DNA of 64,000 bases from Candidatus Chloroheliaceae bacterium (GTDB lineage: Bacteria > Chloroflexota > Chloroflexia > Chloroheliales > Chloroheliaceae). Shown one piece after another: positions 10,701-19,053 of the stretch (its first letter is position 1; each line of letters starts with the position of its first letter). The DNA lies in assembly GCA_013390945.1 (NCBI GenBank), contig JACAUC010000001.1, positions 1-64,000 of the forward strand. Reading direction: 5' to 3'. Below the pieces are notes generated by a model, which worked only from the letters and a program-made list of their open reading frames with translations, was not told where the DNA came from and ran no database searches. The position numbers and the translations under genes are program-made.

Positions 10701-10888
10701 TTTACAGTCAATATCTAGAAGATTTTTATAAGTTAGTTTGCGACAAAGAGCAGCAACTTGCCAATCGCATAACCAAACTCCAGTTGGAGGCCAACGCAGG
10801 ACAATTAGATGTAGTTGTAGAGCGAGAGTATTCTGCGCTTGAGCAAGCCCTTAAAAGTGTAGTGGCTGTTAAGGAGACCCTAAAATGA
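7781..10888 (+). CDS. dpdH: DpdH-like P-loop ATPase
   Basis: A 1035-residue STAND/AAA-like ATPase. Walker A is GIPGTGKSH with Lys86, and a Walker B-like LFIEDI has Glu316-Asp317. A cysteine group C430-X2-C433-X5-C439 next to His440 could bind zinc or iron-sulphur; it is followed 15-20 residues later by YPFNKEA. A proline run of nine residues near 595-604 separates the ATPase half from a C-terminal half of about 430 residues with no known motif. The protein at 24965-27829 repeats the P-loop, acidic Walker B, cysteine group and PFN motif in the same order. ATG 7781 follows TAAGAG. The gene overlaps dpdI by ATGA, implying coupled translation. In Dpd systems DpdH acts in restriction. Confidence 0.75.
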   Translation: MRSTNFMGYRCWEPERISEVINREAVSVGIADFLATHTPFNRIAYLHAPQAISDTSERALLEEMLQGAAKDKHAFMVLQGIPGTGKSHLIRWLKESYEAQSPENEKVFLIERAQCNLRSTLQQIIQSGIFDPVTMREQLKKLEGASTELSKEGLKDSILNNLQVATLEVSLPEGEKPKSSRIRNNIKRFLLDDNIREELKKQGGPIERIMRFLSTGYRAGVASDELPGFEARDFDFDRILREKITRGGGYAEVKELADSLNLKPELRDELARYLNRLLNYAIGRTTLLSAEDLKQMFYDLRRQLRLQKRQLTLFIEDITAFTGIDTGLVDVLATQHTGENNRDFCRLISVIGITDSYFKDRFPDNMKERITHHLTLNNSQSTILESDFLKNPEATAQLTARYLNAMRLKQTALKAWSKDGVYPERLPNGCANCSYSSTCHPAFGAVETEFGPVGLYPFNKEAIWTMYQRLGENGQSSRTPRTFLNSVLYYVLQSHGVKIEMNQFPPPAKDMGSDFTPPSFPAGKNLHSRTISMQCKDEEIAKRVESLILFWGNRTVDTIQSNGQRLVGNLPEAVFQAFKLPFIEGEIGSGPRPFPPPPPPPPKFSIFDDIKNWENGQKLHNYEDLAKFLSTLIRSFIDWEAHSINSVQLNNRFRGFRSVVFEDQTGVRGSDYLLFDRSRETAEVLYALAEFNTGDKSYQEGVYGGYLATLSIWLNKHEQRIVEFVKQPGKDLTEPLPLPKLLLLDCLLLESLNERLRPERHSAQDLFLDIIKGCKSNEGQIQVLPQDMAHSPTWSSLVKSVKSGEATCYKHLREVLNRAQGDTGTVIFLDAATALDILTDFKQSGWALPSITEVKSNINVWSDGSKVYQALHLHFERAIEEERVRTQEWLTKVGVLLGGNTPQEVFRAIAEMLDKMNQHREPYSGKFDEGKRNLRGTELETIRRDLEAIQAAPNKEQLALRLSAATQTMKNGQVYSQYLEDFYKLVCDKEQQLANRITKLQLEANAGQLDVVVEREYSALEQALKSVVAVKETLK

Positions 10889-11565
10889 TCGTAGCCGCGT
10901 CGAAAAATGTATGCGACCAACTTGAGAACATTGCAAAACTAGAGGTGGCAAAGTCTCAGATTAAAGACCTAGAAGCTACTCTGGACGCTCTAAGACAACT
11001 GAAAACCTATGTCTCTCAGCTAATCCAATTTTACCAGCTAATTCAAGACCGAATTTCTGAGAGTGATCGTTCCTCTTTAGAGATACAATTTGATCAAATA
11101 TTGCAGGACATAAGTTTTTCTCATAAGAGTTTTGCAGATCAACGTCGTCAGGTGAAGGCTATCGAGCAAGCAAAAGATCGGGCCAAAAAGCTGGAAGAAA
11201 GGCTAAACGAAAGCTGGAAACGTTATTTTAAAACTCAAACCAACCCACATTTTGAGTTGCTGGATTTGGTACAATCTTTACCTGAAGTGCGTGAACAGAA
11301 GGTCGGATTAAACCAATTACGCGCTCAATTGATGCAATTTAGAGATGCACTACCTCGTAACCCTATACAACGTGCTAATTTTGACGAGACGCTACAACAT
11401 TTAGCTAACAGGCTGGATAACTTGAATTTCAGTCCAGAGGTAAAAACCTTTCTTTCTAAAGTTCGTTCTGGCACTGCTACTCTGGCAGAATTGAATAATG
11501 AGGTTCTGGAATGGTGCCAGCAGGGTGAGCGAGCTAAGGGTTTCTTTATAAAATTTGGGAATTAG
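10885..11565 (+). CDS. dpdI: DpdI-like coiled-coil protein
   Basis: A 226-residue, strongly helical, charged protein with long predicted coiled-coil stretches, for example residues 70-115 rich in Glu, Lys, Leu and Gln. No catalytic motif or membrane segment is visible. Its ATG lies inside the end of dpdH (ATGA overlap), so the two are probably co-translated and may interact physically. The name DpdI comes only from its place between H and J and from its size. Assignment is by context; the fold could equally be any coiled-coil adaptor. Confidence 0.6.
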   Translation: MIVAASKNVCDQLENIAKLEVAKSQIKDLEATLDALRQLKTYVSQLIQFYQLIQDRISESDRSSLEIQFDQILQDISFSHKSFADQRRQVKAIEQAKDRAKKLEERLNESWKRYFKTQTNPHFELLDLVQSLPEVREQKVGLNQLRAQLMQFRDALPRNPIQRANFDETLQHLANRLDNLNFSPEVKTFLSKVRSGTATLAELNNEVLEWCQQGERAKGFFIKFGN

Positions 11566-11582
11566 AGAAAGAAGCTTATTTT

Positions 11583-14500
11583 ATGTCTGATTTCGAGTTA
11601 TCACCAGATAAGTTGGATAAACTCTGTAACGAAATATTAACTATGATCGAGATCAATGAGGCCCGTCTGCTTAATTGGGGATTCGTTAATACCCGTACTA
11701 ATCTGGAAGTAGAATTACCCGAACTTCTGAAGCACCTTCCAGAAAATAGTTCTAAACTTTTGGAGTCTGCTCAAAGTGCTGGTCTAAGGATAGATGACAT
11801 CCTCAAAAACTTATTAGACAGGAAACTTATATTCAAAAGTAAAATTTATTATCGCAGTCGTTTTGCCGAGACGGTGCGCCTGCTTTCGCTTTTACGTCAG
11901 CGTTTTTCCTATGAAGATTGGCAAACAGCCAGTCGGCTAGTTAGTGACCTCAAAATCAACATCCAACGCCGCCAATATCCCAAACGGGATGTAGATATAA
12001 ATGAGGTACAAAGAGAACTTCATAACCTAAACTTAAGTGGAGGTCATCTGGAAGCAGCGATGCTTTTATTAAAAGAACCCGATGGCACTACATTAAAAAT
12101 ATCGCGTTTTCAGCAAGAATCTATTATTCAGATATTCCGTAACTTACGAGAAAAGAATGACCGCGCACTAGCAATAGGTGCAGGTACTGGAGCAGGCAAA
12201 ACAAAAGCCTTCTATATACCTGCTCTTACTGAAGTAGCTGCTACATTAACACCGCAACGTTGGGTTAGAATATTGGCTATTTATCCGCGCATTGAATTGC
12301 TCAAAGACCAACTTTCTGAGGCTTTTTCCGAAGTGCGTAAATTGGATTCTTTTCTAAAAAGGCGACAGCAGCGACCTATTACCATAAGTGCTTATTATGG
12401 AGACACACCCTACTCGGCCAAGTCGTTTTTGAATTTTCCAATGGAAAGCTGGAGTCTGACAGATAGCAAAGACGGGTGGCTCTGCCCTTTCTTTTCCTGC
12501 CCTAACCCAGATTGCGATAACCAAAACCTCATTTGGTATCGCCAGGATATAGAAAAGGAAATCAAAAATAATGAGATGGGTAACTATGGACAGTTCGCCC
12601 GCTTGCGCTGCCCGGTTTGCAATTTTGAGGTAAATGATCAACAATTATTAATTACTCGTGAACAAATGCTACGTCAACCGCCTGATATTTTGTTCACAAC
12701 TACAGAAATGTTAAACCGCCGTCTTAGCAGGGCTAGAGAACACACCCTGTTTGGTGTGGATACAGGTACTACACCTCCACCCCGTTTGGTGTTGTTAGAT
12801 GAAATTCACACCTACGAAGGTACAAATGGGGCGCAAATAGCATATCTCTTAAGGAGGTGGCGTTATGCCCGTTCAAGTGGTCAAGCTAACCAATCGAGTG
12901 TCTGTTTTGTAGGACTTTCAGCTACTCTGACAGATGCAGAAGGATTCTTGTCTAAACTAACTGGTGTTCCTTTACATTATGTGAATTACATACGACCTCG
13001 TGAAGAAGACCTGATAGAGGAAGGTATTGAATATAATTTAGCCTTGAAAGGCGATCCTGTTTCTGGCACCAGTCTTCTTTCCACCTCGGTTCAGGCTGTA
13101 ATGCTTCTGGGACGTATGCTCGACCCTGCCAAATCAAATACCTCTCGAGGAGCCTATGGTCAAAAAATATTTGCCTTTACAGATAAACTTGATGTAATTA
13201 ACCGTTGGTATAGCATTGAACAAGATGCTGAACTTGAAAAGAACCTCAGCCAGTTTAGAAAATTAAGTCCTCGTCTGCCTAAGGATGAACATTTACGTCG
13301 TTCTCAGGCAGGTCAGAACTGGATAGCCTGTGAATCTATAGGGCATCTGCTAAGGGCACCATTACGATTAGGTATAACTTCATCACAATATAGAGGAGTG
13401 CGCTCTGATGCAGATTTGGTGATTGCTACCAGCACTTTAGAGGTTGGATATAATGACCCATATGTAGGGGCAGTAGTACAACACAAAGCACCACGCAGTC
13501 TCGCTTCTTTTCTGCAACGCAAGGGACGAGCTGGTCGTACTCGCGCTATGCGTCCTTGGATGGTAGTAGTAACATCCGCTTATGGTCGAGACCGTTGGGC
13601 TTTTCAGCACGCTGAGAACCTGTTTAAGCCAATCTTACCGCCTATTGAATTACCCTTAAATAATTATTACGTTCGCAAAATCCAAGCTGCTTACACCTTG
13701 ATGGATTGGTTATGTTTAGTATTAAAACATGAAAAGCATTATAAACAGGCTGATGTGTGGGAAGCGTTAAGTAGTAACGATCAGGGTAAAAAAGAATGGC
13801 TTCAGGATCAGCGCAAACTAATCCGTGAAGTGTTGGAGAATGTCTTGAACGGTATACGGCTAAATGAATTGAAAAAGTATTTGCAGAGAGCCTTACTTGT
13901 TCAAGACGAGGATACCCTAAACAGCTTGCTATGGGGAGAACCACGTTCACTTTTACTTGAAGTAATTCCAACCCTGCTTCGCCAATTGGAGAGTAATTGG
14001 CAACAGGTGGAAAAAGGCATAGTTCAATCATGGCATGACAATCTCTCTTCTAATCCTATGCCAGATTTTGTACCGCCTAACCTCTTTTCCGATCTAAACT
14101 GTCCTGAAATAGTTTTGCATATACCAGAAGAGCAGGGCGGGGAAAAAATGCGTAAAGATGAATACCTTCCTATGCTAACCGCGATGACTGAGTTTGCGCC
14201 TGGGCATGTTAGTAAGCGATATGCTCGTAATAACTTCAAAAACGAAGCCCACTGGTTAGAGCTACCAAACCTCTCCCAAAATTCAACCGGGGCATTGGCT
14301 TTAGGCACCCTTAAGGTTAAAAAGTCTGAGATACCAACGTTTCTGACCATAGATGGCGTAGAATATCAGGTTTATCAGCCTCGCGCCTATACTTTGACCA
14401 TTATTCCAAAAACGGTCAAAAACACTAGCTCCGCCAGAATTCTATGGCGATCTCACTTCAAGCCCAAAGATCAAATCTTGACCAACGCGCCCAATAATAT

Positions 14501-16208
14501 TGAAGAGGATAAACCAGTTCACAGTTTGGCACTAACTCCTAATTCCAATTGGAATAATTTTTTTAAAGGCATTAGGGCTTATACCCAAGCTAACAATGAA
14601 TGGGTTGAGATTACACGCCTCGCCGTAGGAGTGCAAGGTGAAACACGTTATGATGGTGGTCAACAAATTAAGTATAAACAGAATTTTGAGGAGGGGGGAC
14701 ATCCTGCCGCTCTAGGCTTTACCCTTTGTGTAGATGCACTTCGGTTTGACTTTCAACCTCTAAATATAGAAGACATTATAACTAACCGTTTATGGCCGCG
14801 TTTATATCAACACCTTGGGCCTGAGTACTTCCTATATAAAATGCAGCAAGACAAACGCCTAGAACAGATAGGGCTTTCTGTATTTGAAATCAATTGGTTA
14901 TGGCAATTGGAATTCTCTATGCTGGTAGCAATTGCAGTAGCCAAGCAATGCAGTTTATGCGAAGCCTCTCAGGAAGTACGAAGCAACTATGCTCAATTGG
15001 CCGAACGTACCCTGAAAGTAATTTTCCAAACCCAAAAACAGGCTGAACAGGAAAGCGATGAAGATATATCTGGCCGCTTGCACCAAAAGCTTTTAGAATA
15101 TTTAGCAAAAACCGAGGTACAAGAGGCTTTACAAGACAACGAGACCGTATTGTGGGATCAAAAAGACAGCGGTCTGGCTGACTGGTTGCAACAATGTTAT
15201 GCCTCTTCTTTGGGTACTACTCTTTTCACAGCACTCTCTCAACTTGTACCAGATGTAGACCCAGATGACTTAGTACTAGATGTAGAAGGATCTACTATCT
15301 GGGTTACAGAAGCCACCGCAGGCGGAGTAGGTTTGATTTCTAAAATAGCAGATGCAATCTCCTTACGACCACGCGAGTTTGATCTACAAATGCTGGATAT
15401 TCTGCAAAATTGCAACCGTGAACAACTCGCCATCCAACTACAAGCCGTAGCCGAACTAGCTAATCAAGCCACACCTGAGTTGGCAGAGGCATTTACTGAA
15501 ATCCGAAAAGAACTGGATCTGCCAAACCAAGCCGTAACCAAGCAAAGGCTGGCGCGTATTCTGGAAGATTATGGTATACCACCTACGCGAGAACTACTTG
15601 TCGCGTTAAACACCAAATTTCTAAGACCTAATTCTGACGCTGACTCTGATAAACTTATTGCTTTGTTAGCACAACGCTGGCAACAAGAAGAAGAACGCAT
15701 TGGCTGTGCAATTGATTTACGTGTAATGGCAGTGGTTGCCCCCAAAATAACCGAAATCAAGCAACACTTGGACACTGTGTTACAAAGGATTAACGCTACA
15801 GACTTCGCAGAAAATGAGAGCCAAGTTTTTAATCTGTTGCAATCACTACTTTGGCTTGCTTGCCAGGATAGTTGTCCTGAATGTATTGAAAAGGTACAGC
15901 CCTATCAAGGTATAGTGCGACCCTCACGGGCCTTGCTTTTAGCTTTGCTTGATCCACAGTCACAGCCCATTATTTATGGTCAACTGGATTGGGAGGAATT
16001 AGTTAGGCAGGAACTTTCCTCAAATTATCAAGTTCAGATTAGCTGTGAACAGAACCAGTTAGAGAAATGTAAGGAGAGCCTGCTTACTTTGTTAACAATA
16101 CCTGTAGAAATAGGCTTCCAATTCTTTTTCCCAGTAATAGAACGTATTACGCGCACCAGACGACAATGGCTGATTGACCTGAGTATTCGGGAGATGCTTT
16201 ATGCTTAA
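11583..16208 (+). CDS. dpdJ: DpdJ-like DEAD/DEAH helicase with zinc-binding inserts
   Basis: A 1541-residue SF2 helicase of the Lhr/DrmA-like type with a DUF1998-like tail. Walker A is GAGTGAGKT with Lys206; cysteines C301, C306, C311, C343 and C346 form a probable zinc ribbon between motif I and motif II; DEIH is at 406-409; motif III is GLSATL; motif V is STLEVGYNDP; motif VI is QRKGRAGRTR. The C-terminal 350 residues include WVTEATAGGVGL and a late cysteine pair SCPEC, as in DUF1998-type tails. It overlaps dpdK by 8 bp. The helicase is the largest member of the operon and is expected to move on or remodel DNA during restriction. No frameshift is seen across 4.6 kb. Confidence 0.8.
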   Translation: MSDFELSPDKLDKLCNEILTMIEINEARLLNWGFVNTRTNLEVELPELLKHLPENSSKLLESAQSAGLRIDDILKNLLDRKLIFKSKIYYRSRFAETVRLLSLLRQRFSYEDWQTASRLVSDLKINIQRRQYPKRDVDINEVQRELHNLNLSGGHLEAAMLLLKEPDGTTLKISRFQQESIIQIFRNLREKNDRALAIGAGTGAGKTKAFYIPALTEVAATLTPQRWVRILAIYPRIELLKDQLSEAFSEVRKLDSFLKRRQQRPITISAYYGDTPYSAKSFLNFPMESWSLTDSKDGWLCPFFSCPNPDCDNQNLIWYRQDIEKEIKNNEMGNYGQFARLRCPVCNFEVNDQQLLITREQMLRQPPDILFTTTEMLNRRLSRAREHTLFGVDTGTTPPPRLVLLDEIHTYEGTNGAQIAYLLRRWRYARSSGQANQSSVCFVGLSATLTDAEGFLSKLTGVPLHYVNYIRPREEDLIEEGIEYNLALKGDPVSGTSLLSTSVQAVMLLGRMLDPAKSNTSRGAYGQKIFAFTDKLDVINRWYSIEQDAELEKNLSQFRKLSPRLPKDEHLRRSQAGQNWIACESIGHLLRAPLRLGITSSQYRGVRSDADLVIATSTLEVGYNDPYVGAVVQHKAPRSLASFLQRKGRAGRTRAMRPWMVVVTSAYGRDRWAFQHAENLFKPILPPIELPLNNYYVRKIQAAYTLMDWLCLVLKHEKHYKQADVWEALSSNDQGKKEWLQDQRKLIREVLENVLNGIRLNELKKYLQRALLVQDEDTLNSLLWGEPRSLLLEVIPTLLRQLESNWQQVEKGIVQSWHDNLSSNPMPDFVPPNLFSDLNCPEIVLHIPEEQGGEKMRKDEYLPMLTAMTEFAPGHVSKRYARNNFKNEAHWLELPNLSQNSTGALALGTLKVKKSEIPTFLTIDGVEYQVYQPRAYTLTIIPKTVKNTSSARILWRSHFKPKDQILTNAPNNIEEDKPVHSLALTPNSNWNNFFKGIRAYTQANNEWVEITRLAVGVQGETRYDGGQQIKYKQNFEEGGHPAALGFTLCVDALRFDFQPLNIEDIITNRLWPRLYQHLGPEYFLYKMQQDKRLEQIGLSVFEINWLWQLEFSMLVAIAVAKQCSLCEASQEVRSNYAQLAERTLKVIFQTQKQAEQESDEDISGRLHQKLLEYLAKTEVQEALQDNETVLWDQKDSGLADWLQQCYASSLGTTLFTALSQLVPDVDPDDLVLDVEGSTIWVTEATAGGVGLISKIADAISLRPREFDLQMLDILQNCNREQLAIQLQAVAELANQATPELAEAFTEIRKELDLPNQAVTKQRLARILEDYGIPPTRELLVALNTKFLRPNSDADSDKLIALLAQRWQQEEERIGCAIDLRVMAVVAPKITEIKQHLDTVLQRINATDFAENESQVFNLLQSLLWLACQDSCPECIEKVQPYQGIVRPSRALLLALLDPQSQPIIYGQLDWEELVRQELSSNYQVQISCEQNQLEKCKESLLTLLTIPVEIGFQFFFPVIERITRTRRQWLIDLSIREMLYA

Positions 16209-16719
16209 CCGTGTAATAAAATCTAGTGCCCGCAGTAGTTCTATGCAACTAACCGAATGCCTGAATTCATTAATGGCGATTGAGCTTATGCACCCAAGCC
16301 TTGAGCTTTATTTAATATCACCTTGGATAAGCAATATGCCCTTGATAAAAAGTCAGTTTGGACAATTCCGCGCTATCATGGGCGAGTTGGGCAAAAGCGA
16401 GCTTCGATTAGCTGATGTTATGACAATTTTAGCGGAACGAGGGACGAAAGTATGTATTATGTGTCGTCCCGATCAATCCTCTACCGACGATTTTTTGAGA
16501 CGATTACCGTCAAACCTTGCAAACATTGAAGTGCGCCAAACAGGGACTCTACATGAAAAAGGCTTAATCAGTCAATATTTTTACTTACGCGGCTCAATGA
16601 ATTTCACCTATTCCGGTATCAGCTTTAATGATGAAAGTATCGAATTGACAACCGAACCTGAATTGGTAGGAAACGCACTTATCGAAGCTAGGCTGCGTTG
16701 GGAGAATTTAGCCTTATGA
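16201..16719 (+). CDS. dpdK: DpdK-like phospholipase D-family nuclease
   Basis: A 172-residue single-domain PLD superfamily protein. The HKD-type motif is H118-E-K120 followed by GSMNFT about 13 residues later, the usual H-x-K ... G-S-x-N pattern. One motif only means a dimer would be needed for an active site, as in Nuc/BfiI nucleases. Upstream is LYLISPWISN, a typical first strand. It is likely the DNA-cleaving component of the Dpd restriction arm. The start overlaps dpdJ by 8 bp, and its TGA overlaps the next ATG (ATGA), so the three genes are translationally coupled. Confidence 0.82.
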   Translation: MLNRVIKSSARSSSMQLTECLNSLMAIELMHPSLELYLISPWISNMPLIKSQFGQFRAIMGELGKSELRLADVMTILAERGTKVCIMCRPDQSSTDDFLRRLPSNLANIEVRQTGTLHEKGLISQYFYLRGSMNFTYSGISFNDESIELTTEPELVGNALIEARLRWENLAL

Positions 16720-19040
16720 AACAGGTTAGTTTTCAGAATTTGACTCAATACGAGTTTGCAGTTCAGTTCTTACAACCGATTACTGAAATCAAATTCAATT
16801 CGAGATTTCAGGCTGAGGAACTGGCAATAACAACAGGTAACCCAGTGATAGGTCGCTTGCTAGAACGTATAAGTGGGGGCTATCCGGTAGTGCTACCCTA
16901 TTTTAGCAACAAAGAACATGCTTGGATCATTACTGCCATAAATCGGCGCGAATTAGATTATACCTTAGCGCGAGTAAGTCGTTTTTTGGTGCCTACCTAT
17001 GCTGAGTTTGCTGGTACTGAAGGTACACCTGAGCTAAAGAAATTTGATGCTAATGGAAATCAACTCCAGCGATTGGGTAACTTGCTTTATCCGGCAGGTT
17101 ATTATAGTTTGCGCTCACCTGTGGCGCACCGAGAAATAATACTAAAACGCCTAGATCTATGGTTAAATTTAGAATCACAGCAACCTATTTTACAAGTGGA
17201 GCGGCAGCCCACCTATAATAATCTATATGAAAGGTTCAATGCATCTCTAGCAGCCACTCACTGGCAAGAAGCAGAACAATGCCTAGAAACTTTGCAACGC
17301 TTGAATTTAAGTACTGCCGACAACCTAGCCTTCTTGCGAATACAATTTCTGGCCCAGCAACAGCGTTGGTCTGACATCTGGAACCGGACGGATTTCCCAG
17401 ACTTGGCTCGCATAAACATGCCAAGTGCGGTACGGGCCGCGTTGTTAACAGCTTTTCACCATCATGAATTGTTATCACTTGAGCAGCAAGGCCACTGGTC
17501 TGACGCAATTACTGTTTTTCAGCAGGCTAGACCCAAACTTGGTAAGCTCTTGACAGGTCGGATGGGTCTCACTGGAAGCGGTGTAGTTCGGGTTTTCGCC
17601 TATCAAGCTATAATTGAGAAAAATCGCACCGCTCTAGTGGAGCTACGCAAGCTAGATTCCACTCTGGAAACTCAACTTTGCCTAGATCAACTACAAAACT
17701 TATTAGAACCAGAAGAACCCGCTGCTGTAACTATTTCGCTGTCTCCTTTGCAACTCGCCCAACAAGCTCTTGCCAGTTCAGATTACGATACAGCGGCTCA
17801 TTTTGCCGAAGAAGTTGAGCCTATCTCAGATCGAGCTTTATTACTACTGCAAATTGTTCGTCAAGGTGGTGATCCTAGTGTAGCTGAAAAAGCTCTTTTA
17901 TGGTTTTGGGAACTACCCCAAGACGAGCAAACTCATTTACAAAATTCTCAAACGTTTGTGAGCCATAGTTTAATTTTTGCTCAAATTCTAACAGGTGTAA
18001 CACCCAAAGCAAATGAGTTTACTTCATCTACCTATAAACCTCCGACTGCTATACAAAATTGGCTAGAGTGGTTCGACCAAACCGGAGTTAACCCAAATAC
18101 TCCAGAGTTGCTCACCGCAGTTGAGTGTCTATCTAGTATTTCAGATGAAGAGTTTTGGACACTGGAAAGAATCACTTTGCTCAGTGAAAAATTGCTCACC
18201 TTTATAGATGATCCCAACCGGAACTCGCATAACTATGCAAAAACGGCTGTTCGGAGATTAATTGACCTTTTCCTTCAGGACTCTAGGTTTCCCCGTCAAG
18301 AAGAAGCTTACATAGAGTTATACGAAACCCTATATTATAGTTTGTCAGAAAAGGTAGATAAGAATCTTACAACTGGTCTAACTCTATTACGTTTAGCAGA
18401 AGCGGTATTGCGCCAAAAACCAGTGGAGTGCCACAGATTTTATGAATACTTTAAAGATTGGTGTACCTACCCAATACCAGCTTTCGAGAATTGGATATTA
18501 GAAGTATTTGATTTATTGGCTGAGTACGGCCTAGAACCAAATAAGCTGACTGTCTGGTATAGGCAATGGGTAGAATATCTATTAAACCTACCAGGTAATA
18601 GGGAGCGCACCAATCTAGAAACATGGTTGGCATTTGGGCGTTGGATTCAACCCGGCCCAGATCTTCTGGCTGCATTGGAACAGGCTATTTCGATTGTAAC
18701 CGACCAAGAAGTTGAAGACCCTATAGCAAATTTACCACCTGGCTATCGAATTGGTATTTTTTCGTTACACCAAGCCACTATGGATCGGGCAAAAGAATTA
18801 TTACTGGCCCGCAACCCAAATTTAAACATACGTACCTGCGCGGAGAGGGATCTCAATGAGCAGGCTAAGTCTCTTGCTCAAAACTCTGATCTGGTAGTAA
18901 TAGTAACCACGTGTATTTCTCACGCACTAACTTATGGTATTGGGCCTTATTTGAAAAAAGAGCAGGGGCCGGTTTATCCTCAGTCTAAAGGTACAACAAG
19001 CATTATACGAGCAATTGAAAGTTATCTACTAACAAATTAA
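16716..19040 (+). CDS. dpdD: DpdD-like protein
   Basis: A 774-residue protein. I use ATG 16716, which overlaps the dpdK stop and has GGGAGAA 9 bases upstream, rather than the in-frame TTG at 16698. The middle is rich in helical repeats resembling TPR or HEAT. The last 100 residues look like a small Rossmann domain: the strand YRIGIFSLHQ, then NSDLVVIVTTCISHALT and a terminal segment GTTSIIRAIESYLL, of the kind that ends DpdD proteins. No nuclease or ATPase motif is visible. Assignment as DpdD rests on that tail, the size and the operon. In known clusters dpdD lies elsewhere in the order, so its place after K is a rearrangement. Confidence 0.62.
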   Translation: MKQVSFQNLTQYEFAVQFLQPITEIKFNSRFQAEELAITTGNPVIGRLLERISGGYPVVLPYFSNKEHAWIITAINRRELDYTLARVSRFLVPTYAEFAGTEGTPELKKFDANGNQLQRLGNLLYPAGYYSLRSPVAHREIILKRLDLWLNLESQQPILQVERQPTYNNLYERFNASLAATHWQEAEQCLETLQRLNLSTADNLAFLRIQFLAQQQRWSDIWNRTDFPDLARINMPSAVRAALLTAFHHHELLSLEQQGHWSDAITVFQQARPKLGKLLTGRMGLTGSGVVRVFAYQAIIEKNRTALVELRKLDSTLETQLCLDQLQNLLEPEEPAAVTISLSPLQLAQQALASSDYDTAAHFAEEVEPISDRALLLLQIVRQGGDPSVAEKALLWFWELPQDEQTHLQNSQTFVSHSLIFAQILTGVTPKANEFTSSTYKPPTAIQNWLEWFDQTGVNPNTPELLTAVECLSSISDEEFWTLERITLLSEKLLTFIDDPNRNSHNYAKTAVRRLIDLFLQDSRFPRQEEAYIELYETLYYSLSEKVDKNLTTGLTLLRLAEAVLRQKPVECHRFYEYFKDWCTYPIPAFENWILEVFDLLAEYGLEPNKLTVWYRQWVEYLLNLPGNRERTNLETWLAFGRWIQPGPDLLAALEQAISIVTDQEVEDPIANLPPGYRIGIFSLHQATMDRAKELLLARNPNLNIRTCAERDLNEQAKSLAQNSDLVVIVTTCISHALTYGIGPYLKKEQGPVYPQSKGTTSIIRAIESYLLTN

Positions 19041-19053
19041 AGGATGTTATCGT

